Assembly: GCA_037951105.1 (NCBI GenBank)
Contig: JBAMJV010009461.1
Location: 1-64,000, forward strand
DNA length: 64,000 bases
DNA from: Echinarachnius parma
Taxonomy: Eukaryota > Echinodermata > Echinoidea > Clypeasteroida > Echinarachniidae
Reading direction: 5' to 3'
Shown: positions 46,773 to 57,611 of the stretch, one piece after another
How the letters are laid out: the number at the start of each line of letters is the position of its first letter
How positions within the stretch are numbered: the stretch's first letter is position 1
Position numbers and translations under genes: made by a program
The notes under the pieces: generated by a model
The model's input: only the letters and a program-made list of their open reading frames with translations
What the model was told of the DNA's origin: nothing
Database searches by the model: none

Positions 46773-46992
46773 GACACCATCATACCCGAATGATTATTTA
46801 CCATGGTGGTACGGCGGGCACCTTAGAGGCTACAAGTCAGGGCGTACCGATGCTCATCATGCCGCTGTCCGGTGATCAAATTGGGAACGCCGCGCGAGTG
46901 GTCGCCAAGGGACTGGGTCGGTCAATCGACAAGAATACCGTGACCAAGGTCGAGTTCAAGGAAGCGGTGGTCGACATACTCACCGATCCTAA
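46773..46992 (+). CDS. UGT: UGT exon 4 (signature motif)
   Basis: Starts after ttttaacag and ends AA|GTGAGT in phase 2. It holds the family signature: HTRMIIYHGGTAGTLEATSQ then GVPMLIMPLSGDQIGNAARV. His377 and Glu385 sit in HGGTAGTLE, and the Asp401-Gln402 pair binds the donor sugar. The rest, KGLGRSIDKNTVTKVEFKEA, forms the following helix region. Nothing in this half looks damaged. Confidence 0.95.
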
Positions 46993-47247
46993 GTGAGTAA
47001 CTATAAGTAACTATATTCGTTGGCAAAATGATGACATAATGAATCGGAAATTGTAACGCAACGCCATTCTTTCATTTCAGACATTTCTTGTATTAATTAA
47101 AAGACTCTCTTCTTATTACTAATATTCTTTTTTCTACAAAATAATATGTATATATTTTTTAAGTATTGTGAGATTTTTTTCTGTAAATAAAGTCAATGTC
47201 AATGTCAATGTCTATGATAGTAATTGTTATTATCCTTCATTACACAG

Positions 47248-47530
47248 GTACAAGGCCAATATGGCGCGCGCCTCGGCCATTATGCGCGAGGCCCTCGTCA
47301 CACCGCAAGAGTTGGCCGTCTTCTGGATCGAACACGTGCTCGAATTCGGCGGCGACCACCTCCGCCTTCGCGCCGTCGATCTCAACCTCATCCAGCGCAA
47401 CTCCATCGACGTCGTCGTCTTCCTCGTCGTCGTTCTCGTGTCTTTTGTGATGATATTAAAGTGGGTCGTGGTTAACTACTGTTGTCGTATGTGCTTGAGA
47501 AGGCGTTCGAGTAAACAGAAAAGCGAATAA
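47248..47530 (+). CDS. UGT: UGT exon 5 (membrane anchor and ER-retention tail)
   Basis: Starts after attacacag with 1 base completing Lys440 and ends TAA at 47528-47530. It codes the end of the catalytic domain (IEHVLEFGGDHLRLRAVDLN, like the 'H-L-R-x-A-x-x-D-L' block of UGTs). Next comes a membrane helix at about residues 493-516 (IDVVVFLVVVLVSFVMILKW) and a basic cytoplasmic tail ending KQKSE. The tail fits the KxKxx dilysine ER-retrieval signal. The total length of 533 residues is normal for animal UGTs. Confidence 0.95.
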
Positions 47531-48610
47531 TACTTGCATGCATATGTCATAAATATTAAAGTGACTCCCATCAAATCTGGAGGGCGCTATTTTATTTGGC
47601 AGCGCAGAAATTACATAAGAACGAGAGAGTTAATATAGGGACTAAATGTTCGATCCTAGCAGAATCTTCTTCAGAGGTTAAATGACGAGGATACATAGAC
47701 AGCAAGCTAATACAATGTGTCTCAACAAGAATGGTACAGTTGGAAAGTATTTTTAAAGGTATGAAGGTAATTTGACAAATATACATATTTGGTGTCATAA
47801 ATAAAATAAAATAATCGGGATTCAGTCCTGATGGTTTTCATTTCAGCTTAATTGGGTTTGTCAGTCATGAGATATGGACGTTAGTTTGCAAAACGATCGG
47901 ACATAATTCGAGATCCGCTGAAGGGAAATAATATGTCATACAAGGAGCATCTGAAAACACAACTTTTCCCCTTTAATATAGTATTAAATAACCTAACGAT
48001 TTTTCATATAATCATTTTTTCCCCCCCCGACTGTACCATTCTCTTTGAGACACACTGTATATAGAATCATCATATAGTTATGTATGACATAGAAATACAT
48101 TTTATTTGGGAATTCAGGGTCGTTAGGTTAAAGATTAGAACTACAATTTCTTTTTTGCAGGTATAGTTATCAATTTTGATCAGATACTGAAATTGTCATT
48201 GTTTTAGAAATAACTAAACTCACGATATATTTGTTAAGCTTATTTTATTCTGCCTTTTATATCATACCTTTTTTCATGTATATACAGCTCTGTATCGTTC
48301 ATTTTATTCATGATTTAGTTTAATATACATTTCTGTGCTACTATAGTATCCGATTTTTTGTAAAAATAAGCGTTAGGTTTATGCATCGTCTACCATATGT
48401 ATGTTACTGTTTTGTTACATTGTATTGATGTTATATAATGCATTATCATTTCAAATTATAAAATTGCCCTTTTCAATCAATTTAATATAATATGTGTGTT
48501 AGTTTAGTTGTGTCTTTAACCCCCTTTTTGTATAATATGCCTTGGTCAAACTTTCGACAAATTTGTATTATCGTTACCAGCAGCAATAAAGACATCCCAT
48601 CATCGAATTA
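47531..48610 (+). other. probable 3' UTR of UGT with two candidate polyadenylation signals
   Basis: AATAAA occurs at 47799-47804 and, in a better context followed by a GT-rich stretch, at 48585-48590. Which one is used cannot be told from sequence. Confidence 0.5.
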
Positions 48611-49998
48611 AACCATTATTAGACACACTCAAGTTTGTCTATGCTTTTGCAAAAATCATACTCAAATGATGCCTGTATATGATTTCAACAACCTAGGACG
48701 TCATCGGTATTGTTTGTGTCACCACTTGATGAGTGTGTTTCAGACGGTCAGATGGTTGATATACAAATACACTTTGGTGCATTGTGTTGGCTTTATATTA
48801 TAAAATATCAAGTTTTAAATATTTTCTAAAATTATCAAATAAATGTTGGGGCCCAAAATGTATTCCTTCCAAATATTACACCTTTCATTTTTCATAACAT
48901 CACAAATAAATTTATTTTTTGAAGCGCCTTGTAAACCGAAACTGTACTTTCCCTTAATATAATGATACATTTAAAGATAAGTTCATATATATATATAACT
49001 CTCATTTTATTGAAAGAAAAGTATAAATGGTGGTTCCTTATTTTTAAATTGTGGAAGAAATATGGATTTATAAAACATAACATTCATCATAATACATAAT
49101 ATTCCGCGATAAATTGAGTTTAATATATAATAATTTCAGTTCATAAGATGAATAATACATGTACATAATTCCATGGAAATTTATTTTTTCCAACATCAAT
49201 AATCTTGAAATGTGAGAAGAAAAAATGCTAAAAAACGCTTATCTGCTATAAATGCAAATATAAGTCAAGGTGCAATTCTTGGAAACATTGCACATTTTCT
49301 TTACATGAATTTCATTAATATACATGTATATTAATTATACAAAATAAGTATATAGAAATCAGTCAGTCTTAAATTATGGAATATAAAACATATTTAAAAT
49401 TGTTTACACTGCTACATTTAATCTTTAAAATAAGAAACGTGATATTTGCCAATACCTTAGATAAGATAGTACACTATAAATGAGATACAATTGGTTCATC
49501 TAATCATTGAGCAGATTACATAGTACAAAGGCTGACATTTATATGAAACCTTTGCCTATGGGAAATTGATATTCCTCTTGAGTTAATAATACCTGGAATA
49601 TCAGTTTCTAACAGGCTTAACGTACATCACTACCCTAGTACCCTGGACCAAATCAAACGTCAAGCTTGTGTCAATATTTCTTATTTGCTTTGTTCTGGTT
49701 TAAATCGTCTAAATCTCACTTAATTAAGGTGATTACATTTTGACAAAACAAGTATTCGCCATAGATATCAGTCTGAGTACATTCTGGACCAGTCTTGAAT
49801 GGGTTAATATTACAGCGAAATCTAATCATAGATGTATTACTTAATGGATATAATGTAACTAGTGGTGTAAAGATGCATTGTCATACCTTGCAAGTATTTG
49901 CACTCTTCATCCCACCCCCCCCCCCCCCCCCCCCATGCCAATGATATGACTGTTAGTGCTTGGTAACAAGCAAATTTCACCATCTGAGAAGACAAACA
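48611..49998. other. intergenic, no feature recognised
   Basis: AT-rich spacer between the convergent UGT and thioredoxin-like genes. A C run sits at about 49914-49934. Small frames have no features. Confidence 0.45.
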
Positions 49999-50004
49999 TT
50001 TATT
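49999..50004 (-). terminator. candidate polyadenylation signal of the thioredoxin-like gene
   Basis: AATAAA on the - strand, about 240 bp downstream of the stop codon at 50244-50246. Confidence 0.4.
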
Positions 50005-50243
50005 TTGTGCTGTTAGTAAATGTGTAGCATCAACATTGTAAACATGCAAGTAAGGAGTTTACATTCTTTCTCCAGCAGTTTACAAATAGCACTCCATAGA
50101 TGTAAACCATGGTTTAAACCACGGTTTACACAAACCACCTTTGTGTGAATTCCACCCATATAATTCAATCATGCTAACTTGTCCGAAAGAACTGGGTCAA
50201 TTGGATTACTGCTATTTACTTTGGCACTTATGACACAGAAGGG

Positions 50244-50350
50244 TTAAAATAGGGGATCAATGACCTTCTTCCATTCGGCAAGAGTCCAGGAAGGGCTGGA
50301 ATTGACCACAACACCATTCACATAGGTCATAGGGGTTCCATACACACCAC
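50244..50350 (-). CDS. secreted thioredoxin-fold (DsbA-like) protein, last exon
   Basis: Follows ctctgtccacag in phase 1 and ends TAA at 50244-50246. It codes (R)GVYGTPMTYVNGVVVNSSPS, then WTLAEWKKVIDPLF. G-T-P is the cis-proline loop that faces the active site in thioredoxin folds. V-N-G and W-x-x-x-E-W are the usual closing strand and helix. Confidence 0.8.
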
Positions 50351-50409
50351 CTGTGGACAGAGAAATAAAAATCCAAAGCGCTTTCAGACAAAGAAAAATA
50401 GTATATTAG

Positions 50410-50542
50410 TGGAACCTCATTATAATGAGCTTGGGACTATAAAAAAAACAAAAGATAAAGAGATTGGTTTTGGCCAGCAAAAATACCTTGTTATAAGATG
50501 GTTTTGTTATATCAGAGTTCATTAAAACAAGGTTTCACTGCA
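50410..50542. mobile_element. 'GTGGAACCTC' element, copy in the gene's intron
   Basis: 'agtggaacctcattataatg' at the left and an inverted, degraded 'aaggtttcactgc' at the right. The same family is at 56560-56655, 59359-60267 and 63848-64000. Confidence 0.5.
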
Positions 50543-50876
50543 TAAAGTGCTTTAAGACAGAGAGAAAAATGTAAAGTGTTATTGAACAAAACAAAAAGAA
50601 ACCCGAAAAAATAATGATATAAAGTGGTACGATTGGCTCTTCCTCATTTTTTGTTGTTGAAAATATATTATGTTGTAAACTACTAAACTTAGTAAAATTA
50701 TTTCCATAATATCACTATCACTACTTTGTCTTACTTAAATGTGTACTCATCACTTTATCTGTTTAATAAACATTTTCTGCAGTGTATGACATTATATAGC
50801 GTGCATACAACACTTGTATGTTGTTGTTGTTGTAAAATGTGGAAAATAAATAAATTTAATCAAATCATGTACTTAC

Positions 50877-50995
50877 GTGTGCAGCCATATTTAAATTCCA
50901 CCCTAGCCAATTGCTGTGCAGGGTCTGACCTGGCTAGACGGGCTTTAAAGTCAAGTCTGTTGTAGCCAGCATCTGCTGCCCAGTGAGACAAAGTG
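50877..50995 (-). CDS. secreted thioredoxin-fold protein, exon 3
   Basis: Bounded by the acceptor atgatcaacag and donor ACAC|GTAAGT. The protein-like frame is TLSHWAADAGYNRLDFKARL then ARSDPAQQLARVEFKYGCT, joining the last exon in phase 1. This frame needs two bases from the preceding exon, but exon 2 ends in phase 0. The exon 2 to exon 3 junction is therefore out of frame by one base in this sequence. A missed small exon, a sequence error or a real frameshift could explain it. Confidence 0.7.
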
Positions 50996-51329
50996 CTGTT
51001 GATCATAATGATAATAATAACAACAATATAATGTGTCGTTTATACCAAACAAAGCAGTTGGTGAACTGAAATTAGTTTTGTTTACAATCAGATAATAACA
51101 TTATATAGAGAAATATTTTACCAAAAAAAATCTCTATATAAATGAAATATACATGTATGTCGGCAGATAATAACACAAAATGTAACCATTATATTTATAT
51201 AAGTCATATATGAGAAAAGAAAGTGAATAACAAAGTTATGACATGGCAATGGTGTAGTACTTCAAATTAAATAATACACAGTCGGAAGTAATAATATAAA
51301 AGCTATTATCTGCCACGATACCTACAAAC

Positions 51330-51510
51330 GTTTAAAGGGGTGGTTCAGTTTTGGTACACAGGGCGCTGCACAAAATAATTTTTTGGTGAGATAATGAAAA
51401 ACAGAGTGTAAAATTTGAAAGAGCATACAATTTTAATGACAGAATAAACTTTATTTGATCAAAATCGGTTTAGAAACGGCTGAAATATATATCCGATCAG
51501 ATAAAAACTG
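51330..51510. mobile_element. TTAA-type element, 'AAAGGGGTGGTTCAG' relative
   Basis: Starts TTTAAAGGGGTGGTTCAGTT and shares 'gaaagagcatacaattttaa' with 24007-24400. The right end is missing. Confidence 0.55.
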
Positions 51511-51697
51511 TGCCCCAGATTTATTCATATATTTTGTTTTTATTTTTTTGAGTGGAAGGGCTAGTATCTAAGATGTTTAGCCCTAACACTGTACAAAAGG
51601 GCTCCTATTATGTCATGTATTCAAAATGGAGTTCAAATCTTGAAGAAAAAGCGAAGATAGTCACGATACTAGAAATGAAATGAGCCCCTGCGCTTAC

Positions 51698-51826
51698 GTA
51701 CTCAATAATGTAGGTTTCGGGCTCTCCAGCTATGGTGTTATCATACAGAGCTGCTTGCGATTCAAAGGCCATATTCAGCCAATTTAATGTCTTGTTAGAG
51801 TCGAAGTCATCTGCAACAAATGTTCC
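51698..51826 (-). CDS. secreted thioredoxin-fold protein, exon 2
   Basis: 129 nt, phase 0 at both ends, after tgtattacag and ending GAGTAC|GTAAGC. It codes GTFVADDFDSNKTLNWLNMA then FESQAALYDNTIAGEPETYI and IEY, the helical insert typical of DsbA-like folds. Most of this exon and its upstream intron are present again, inverted, at 53862-54406. Confidence 0.8.
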
Positions 51827-52254
51827 CTGTAATACAATAAACATTGCATTAATAGTTTTAAACTCATAGTAAGTATATACATCGATTCATAGTATTTCCT
51901 GGTCAATTTTGTAACTTGGCCAAACAAATTATTTGTTGTGCATTAGATTTAAATCATTCTTTCATAAATTTTGAGGCTCAAATTAATTTGTTAGTGAATG
52001 TGAATTGATATTAAAGTTCATTTGAAATAATATTAGTTGTGCAACTAAAAACTATTACTGTACGACCAATGCATGTTTACACAATACTTCATTTTGTGAA
52101 TTCAAATTCATTCCTTAGCATAACATTTCTACAATCCAAATTAGATGGCAGTTGTATTGACCCATTAGTGTGTCTCAAGATAAGTTTTTGCAAATCACAG
52201 AATTTTGTTTAATATTTTGTTTTAAAGTATTTATAACCAATTGATTTTGTCCAT
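51728..52254. repeat. left arm of a ~530-bp inverted duplication (exon 2 and intron 1)
   Basis: Reverse complement of 53862-54406 with few differences, from 'atggtgttatcatacagagc' to 'aattgattttgtccat'. The 1.6-kb centre contains exon 1. Confidence 0.9.
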
Positions 52255-52274
52255 AGAATACACTCAGTACTTAA

Positions 52275-52689
52275 AGGGTACCATCACCCAAAAATAATAT
52301 TCTTATAAATGAAAGGTAACATATTTAGTAGTCCATTCCATCAACAAGTTCACAAAAATATGTTTCCAGGAAGAAAAATAATATAATTGGAAAACGCATT
52401 CTAAAGCACGCGTTCACGGGTCTGCTTGTACAAGACTACTTTGTCCAGAGCGAACGAATCGTCAGGGATTCTATTGTCTCCAAACGTACGTGTGAATAGC
52501 ATTGGCGCCCCTGCACATGTTTGGCCCGTACGGAACCAGGAAATAATAGTGGTTCCGTAAGTGGTGGTAAATTTTAGTTGTTTGTTTATGAATTACACAA
52601 CCCTTTGCAAAATGTTGGGTATCTATTTGATATCACAAAACGGTACCAAAACATATAATTACGTGTTGTTCTTTGCCTGGTGGTCCCCT
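52275..52689. mobile_element. 415-bp TTAA-flanked element
   Basis: TTAA at 52271-52274 and 52690-52693. The ends AGGGTACCATCACC and GGTGGTCCCCT are loosely inverted. A second copy in opposite orientation, with related interior, is at about 57090-57290. Confidence 0.65.
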
Positions 52690-53227
52690 TTAATTTTACG
52701 CAGTCAGATTACATGCACACAACACATAGTGTGTTGAGTGCATGTAATATCTGATTGCGTACATGTATGTATTACAGAATTTGTGTTGCATAATGTTGTA
52801 TCCCTGATATTTATTTCACACAAAGAGGGTTATTTATGAATTATGAGCAATCATGTATGCCAATATGATGAGAAAGCACCAAGTAAGCCCATCTGGTCTG
52901 GTTCTACAGTTACATCATGTTTACAATGTGTACATGCTGGCAGATTATTTATAAACGACTATCAGAATATGTGTCACCCGATACTTTTCTGTGATGTATC
53001 GTGGCATCAATATCCAGTGCCGTGGAACGATCACTATTAGGAAACCCTTGGAACCATGAAAATTACTTTTGTTATATCAGATGGATAAAAGTAAACAATT
53101 ATAAAATAAAGCGAAAGGAGCTTGGACCAGCAAAATCTCACATGCGCTGCCCAATGCCTTCAGTCATAATAATATACTAAGCCGCCCTGCAACGTAATAA
53201 GTAGGACTAGGAGATTTCTTTGATTAC

Positions 53228-53515
53228 CTGAGCTGCATGTATCGCTGCACGATGGTAAGGAAGTGGGAATATAAGGGCGGTCAATCTGACTCTTGTCGGT
53301 CCATAATAATCAGCAACCTTCTTATACGTGGGCCAGGCGGCCTTCGAGTCCGGGCATATGAGATCGACCCACGCCTCCAGCTGCACGGGCGCATCGCTCG
53401 AGCCCGTCCCGTAGACAAACCCAGCAGGCCGCGACGGAATCGGAGCTTGAGCGGCGGTCTGACTGATCAGACTGCCGAGAACTAAGGCGACGGTTGAGGC
53501 GAAGATTCGGTGCAT
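53228..53515 (-). CDS. secreted thioredoxin-fold (DsbA-like) protein, exon 1
   Basis: ATG at 53515 opens a signal peptide (MHRIFASTVALVLGSLISQT, cleaved near residue 22). The strand FVYGTGSSDAPVQLEAWVDL follows, then I-C-P-D-S-K-A-A-W. This is the active-site position of a DsbA/thioredoxin fold, but with C-x-x-S in place of C-x-x-C (C54, S57). The exon continues YYGPTRVRLTALIFPLPYHR and ends CAG|GTAATC in phase 0. Exons 2-4 give about 213 residues in all. A secreted or ER-lumen location is likely. With a single active-site Cys it could isomerise or bind rather than oxidise disulfides. The frame also runs upstream of this ATG, but without a signal peptide. Confidence 0.85.
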
Positions 53516-53861
53516 GTTGCTGCTGCTGCTGTTTTGTTTGGAAACAATGAACTGTTCTGATTCTGGTAATCGTTTCTCAGTGGAATCTGACGTGCGAAGA
53601 CAAATGAAGAACTCACAAATAACTACCACTACTACGGAACCAAACATAAATACCCGATATTTAGCTGGTGTTCTAACAAATAGCCTACACAACAACATGC
53701 TAAAGTCCGTCAAGATATAGATGCAAACTTTGTAGTGTGTTTGTTTAGGTCATGTGACGTCCGTGCGTGTTTGCATTGCGCAATCTCGCATCGTGATTAG
53801 ATCACCTGACTTTGCTGATAAATCTAGGTCAGAGCTGGAAAATAGAGTGTTGTTGTTTTTT

Positions 53862-54406
53862 ATGGACAAAATCAATTGGTTATAAATACTTAAAAACAAA
53901 ATATTAAACAAAATTCTGTGATTTGCAAAAACTTATCTTGAGACACACTAATGGGTCAATACGACCTGCCATCTAATTTGGATTGTATACATTTTATGCT
54001 AATGGAATGAATTTGAATTCACAAAATGAAGTATTGTAATTTATAATCATGCATTGATCTTTATTTTAGATACAGTAATAGTTTTTAGTTGCACAACCAA
54101 TATTATTTCAAATGAACTTCATATCAATTCACATACACTAACAAATTAATTTGAACCTCAAAATTTATGAAAGAATTATTAAAATCGAATGCACAACAAA
54201 TAATTTGTTTGGCCAAGTTACGAAATTGACCAGGAAATACTATGAATCGATGTATATCCTTACTATGAGTTTTAAACTATTAATGCAATGTTTATTGTAT
54301 TACAGGGAACATTTGTTGCAGATGACTTCGACTCTAACAAGACATTAAATTGGCTGAATATGGCCTTTGAATCGCAAGCAGCTCTGTATGATAACACCAT
54401 AGCTTG
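53862..54406 (+). pseudogene. right arm of the inverted duplication with a stray copy of exon 2
   Basis: On the + strand 54305-54404 repeats exon 2 (GTFVADDFDSNKTLNWLNMA ... YDNTIA) with its acceptor tattacag. It then breaks off: after ATAGCT the sequence reads TGATGGC and the exon's last third and donor are gone. Being on the opposite strand from the gene, it cannot contribute to its mRNA. Confidence 0.85.
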
Positions 54407-54589
54407 ATGGCAATCGATCAGTGGTGACAGTTAGACCATAATTATTATTATATGAGAGAGGGATTATGTATGTTTCTCATTTGTATGGGATGGCAATTCT
54501 GTGAAGACCTTTGAAGATTTAGTATTAGAATTATGATATCCCTATAACAGACCGTCGCAATTATGATTCCTTGATGAATGGATTATTTT

Positions 54590-55135
54590 TTAGTTGGTTG
54601 ACACTCGACGGGTCAGCATGAGGTTAATGAAAATATTTATAATAAGATTGTTTTTCGAGTTGGTGAAAAAATCCAAAGTACCTAAATATGCCTATTCTCT
54701 GTCGCAAAATAAGGTTGAAAATAAGTGGGAAGATTGTTTTGGTTTGGATAGAAATGAAATTGATTGGTTTGATATATGCATAGCAATAATTTAAAGGGTG
54801 CATTAGATACCCAGTTATAATGGTCTTTTTATTTTAAAGTTTTTCATAATGTCATAGCCGTAAACTCATTTTTATATAAAATTGGAAGAAGTGATTCTCC
54901 ACTGTGTTATTTTTGTAAGACATTTCCTGAAACTCTGAAACATATTGTATATACCGTATAGTTGCTCCCATTTGGAAAAAGCTTTCTGATTGTATTGGTG
55001 ATAATTATGATTAATGAGATTACAGTATATTCTGATTTTAATTATATATTTGGTGTGGATAATGGGAGCAGGCATGATATGTGTATTACTTTTTTATTCT
55101 TATGTTTACAATTTTTATATCATTCGATGCAAATT
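54590..55135 (+). pseudogene. 3' fragment of a LINE ORF2 (C-terminal Cys/His region)
   Basis: Across stops and frameshifts the + strand reads VSMRLMKIFIIRLFFELVKK, then YSLSQNKVENKWEDCFG, then FKVFHNVIAVNSFLYKIG. It ends with PLCYFCKTFPETLKHIVY, the C-x-x-C...E-T-x-x-H motif found at the end of many non-LTR ORF2 proteins. Inactive. Confidence 0.65.
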
Positions 55136-55152
55136 CCAACAGGTAGACTTAA

Positions 55153-55404
55153 AGGGATAGTTGAGTTTTGGTATAGGTACAATATTTTATTTTAAATGGT
55201 TGAAACCGATGAGTGTTTAGAGAGCGCCCTCTTGAGTTTTAACGGCTCTTTTTGAATGATAACAGGCTCCTTACTAAGTCATTTGTAATTTTGAATTCCT
55301 TTCGAGTTATAACTATTAGTTTGTAATATAATGGTGAAGATTTTGGTTACTAAAATTCAGTTTGACCAAAACTGTACTCTCTTTACCAGAACTCAACTAT
55401 CCCT
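55153..55404. mobile_element. 252-bp element with TTAA target duplication
   Basis: AGGGATAGTTGAGTTTTGGTA at the left faces TACCAGAACTCAACTATCCCT at the right (one-base differences). TTAA lies at 55149-55152 and 55405-55408. This is the complete member of the family also seen at 24007 and 51330. Confidence 0.8.
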
Positions 55405-55677
55405 TTAAATTTTCAATATTTTATCTTTTTTGTAAAAATGAAACAGGAAATTTAATATAGAATAGCAGAGAAGTAGGGAAACTAAGCTCCCATTTAAAAA
55501 AATGGACACTTTCTTTTATATAGAGCTTTGACTTTGAGTCCTCTTCCTCTCACTTGACTTTGAGTCCTCTTCCTCTCACTCACATGCTATGGTTATTAAT
55601 TAGTATTAGTAGAAAGTCAATAATTATGACGATTCATTTCAGTCATTTTGTGTATGGTGTGACAATATCTTGTTGAG

Positions 55678-55788
55678 ACTTACAAGTTATAACACTGTAC
55701 TGCCTATTCAGCGAGAGGGCGACAGACTTTATTTAATAGTCTGTCGCCCTCTCGCTGAATAGGCAGTACAGTGTTATAACTTGTAAGT
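55678..55788. repeat. perfect hairpin, 51-bp arms and 9-bp loop
   Basis: 55678-55728 is the exact reverse complement of 55738-55788, with ttatttaat between. The arms include 'cgagagggcgacagact'. No polymerase III boxes or gene context are visible. Confidence 0.95.
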
Positions 55789-55828
55789 TTCATAAACAAC
55801 TAACAAGATAATTGCAGGTTTGGGTAAG

Positions 55829-56245
55829 TTTTTAAGGTAGTGAACGTACTTGTTTTGAAAAAGGACAAACACCGCATACAAATTCATTTTTTATCTCTTA
55901 TATGACACCTCATGATTACAAAATAAATGATTTATGCTAGAGAACGAGTACAATGAAAACATGCCTGATTCCAGCCCAAATGAGTAACTTTCCTGATCTA
56001 GCATGTTTCCCATGTTTTCCCTGATCACCATGTTGGTGTAAATCCACTCATGCATCAAGTCAATTGTCAGCTGCTAAGTCAGGAAAGCTGAGTGACTTCA
56101 GGCATGTTTTCATTGTACTTGTTCTCTGGCATACATTGTTTATTTTTTGTCCATGAGGTGTCATATAAAAGATAAAAATATAAATGTTTATGCAGTGTTT
56201 GTCCTTTTTCAAAATAAGTACGTTTACTACCCTAAAAACTCACCT
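55829..56245. repeat. ~415-bp foldback element
   Basis: 'tttttaaggtagtgaacgta' and 'acaatgaaaacatgcctga' on the left are mirrored by 'ttcaggcatgttttcattgt' and 'tacgtttactaccctaaaa' on the right. Confidence 0.7.
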
Positions 56246-56788
56246 AAACTTGCAATTTCTGCGTGCAAATGGAATTTTGGTAACACCACTTTCCATTGTT
56301 TCAATTCAGTCATGCGTAAATTATGTGCCATAAGTTGTATATTAAATGAAAGGAGAGAAACAGAGCTTTTCATACATGTATATCTTATCAAAGAAATTAT
56401 TTATTATGACAGAAAATTTCTGTCATAAAGTCCAGTTTCGTTTTTTTCTGGGACACTCTGTATACTAGATCCCAGTGATACTATTTGTAAGCACCCATAT
56501 CCCACCATGTTTGAAATGGCATACCTGCTGGGACTAAAAGGCCTATGTAAACTATAACAACGCAGCCACACAGCTGCATAAAGTGCTATAGGGCAGCATT
56601 ATCTCGTTACATATGACTGTATAGTGTTGTTTATAACGAGGTTCCACTGTAACAGCACCCCCTGTGGAAACTAAATCAAAATTAAATGAAATGATCGGTA
56701 AAGTGATGTCATTGGTTGACGGTAGGCCTATTTTATAGCATCGATTCGGTAACAAAGTGGTTCAGGCAACAAGCCCTAATTGAATAAG
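56246..56788. other. non-coding with a 'GAGGTTCCACTG' element fragment
   Basis: 'tataacgaggttccactgta' near 56633-56652 belongs to the GTGGAACCTC family. A short palindrome 'gacagaaaatttctgtc' is at 56408. Nothing else. Confidence 0.4.
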
Positions 56789-56796
56789 TATCAAAG

Positions 56797-56992
56797 CAGT
56801 GGCGTAGTGTGGTCAGACTGATTGAGGGGGCACGCAACATTATTGGGTGGGGGGGGGGGGGGGGGGGGCACACATGTATTTCTTTATTTTTTCAAAATAA
56901 TGTCCCCTTTGGTTTCCTATCGTTTTATTTCCAATTATTGGGGGGGGGGGGGGGGGTTCACATGCCCCCATGCCCCTCGTCGCTACGCCACT
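56797..56992. mobile_element. 196-bp hAT-like element with perfect 8-bp target duplication
   Basis: The ends CAGTGGCGTAG and CTACGCCACT are inverted. TATCAAAG occurs on both sides (56789-56796 and 56993-57000). Two G runs lie inside. No transposase. Confidence 0.85.
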
Positions 56993-57089
56993 TATCAAAG
57001 ATTATGAAAATATACATATCTGCGGAACGACGTTGACACAAATTTCACATTTGCGAGTGCGCCAATTCAATTCACGCCTACATTAGGAG

Positions 57090-57290
57090 ACAATAGAATC
57101 CTGGACGATTTGTTTGCTAGTCTTCGTACCCATGAACGCATGCTTTAGAATGGTGGTGCATTTTCCAATTATATATTTGTTTGTCTTTTAACTAATTTGT
57201 CTGAACTTGTTGATGGAATGGACTACTAAAGATGTTACCTTTCGTTTATAAGAATATTATTTTGGGGTGGTGGTACACTTTAATACCTTA
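57090..57290. mobile_element. inverted partial copy of the 52275-52689 element
   Basis: 'gagacaatagaatcctggac', 'gttgatggaatggactacta' and 'aagaatattattttggggtg' are reverse complements of segments of 52275-52500. Confidence 0.7.
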
Positions 57291-57611
57291 TTAGCCATAT
57301 ATAACAGATCAACATTTTTGCTAGAAAATGATGTTTATCTTTCATCTCAAATCGCATTGAACACTGGAGGCTGCCATTTTTCCAACGGTACCGCATGAAA
57401 AGTCATTTGATTGGCACTAACAAAAATAGATTATGTAACCACGGACATAGCAGCAGATTCATCAACAGCGAGCTCACTTTTGTTAGTGCACACTCAGATG
57501 CGCTCAGATGAATGGTGCAGGTGCAAAAATACAATCAATCAATCCTATACTTACTTGATCATACTGATATAACATTTCTTTGTATTGACAGTAGTCGGAT
57601 GTCATTGTTGC

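Noticed and set aside
53516..53713. Longer start for the thioredoxin-like protein (168-codon frame from 53713)
   Set aside because: The extension has no signal peptide. The ATG at 53515 directly opens a good one, so the extension is most likely 5' leader.
56809..57036. Two + strand frames with Gly runs
   Set aside because: They lie inside the 196-bp hAT-like element and its poly-G runs.
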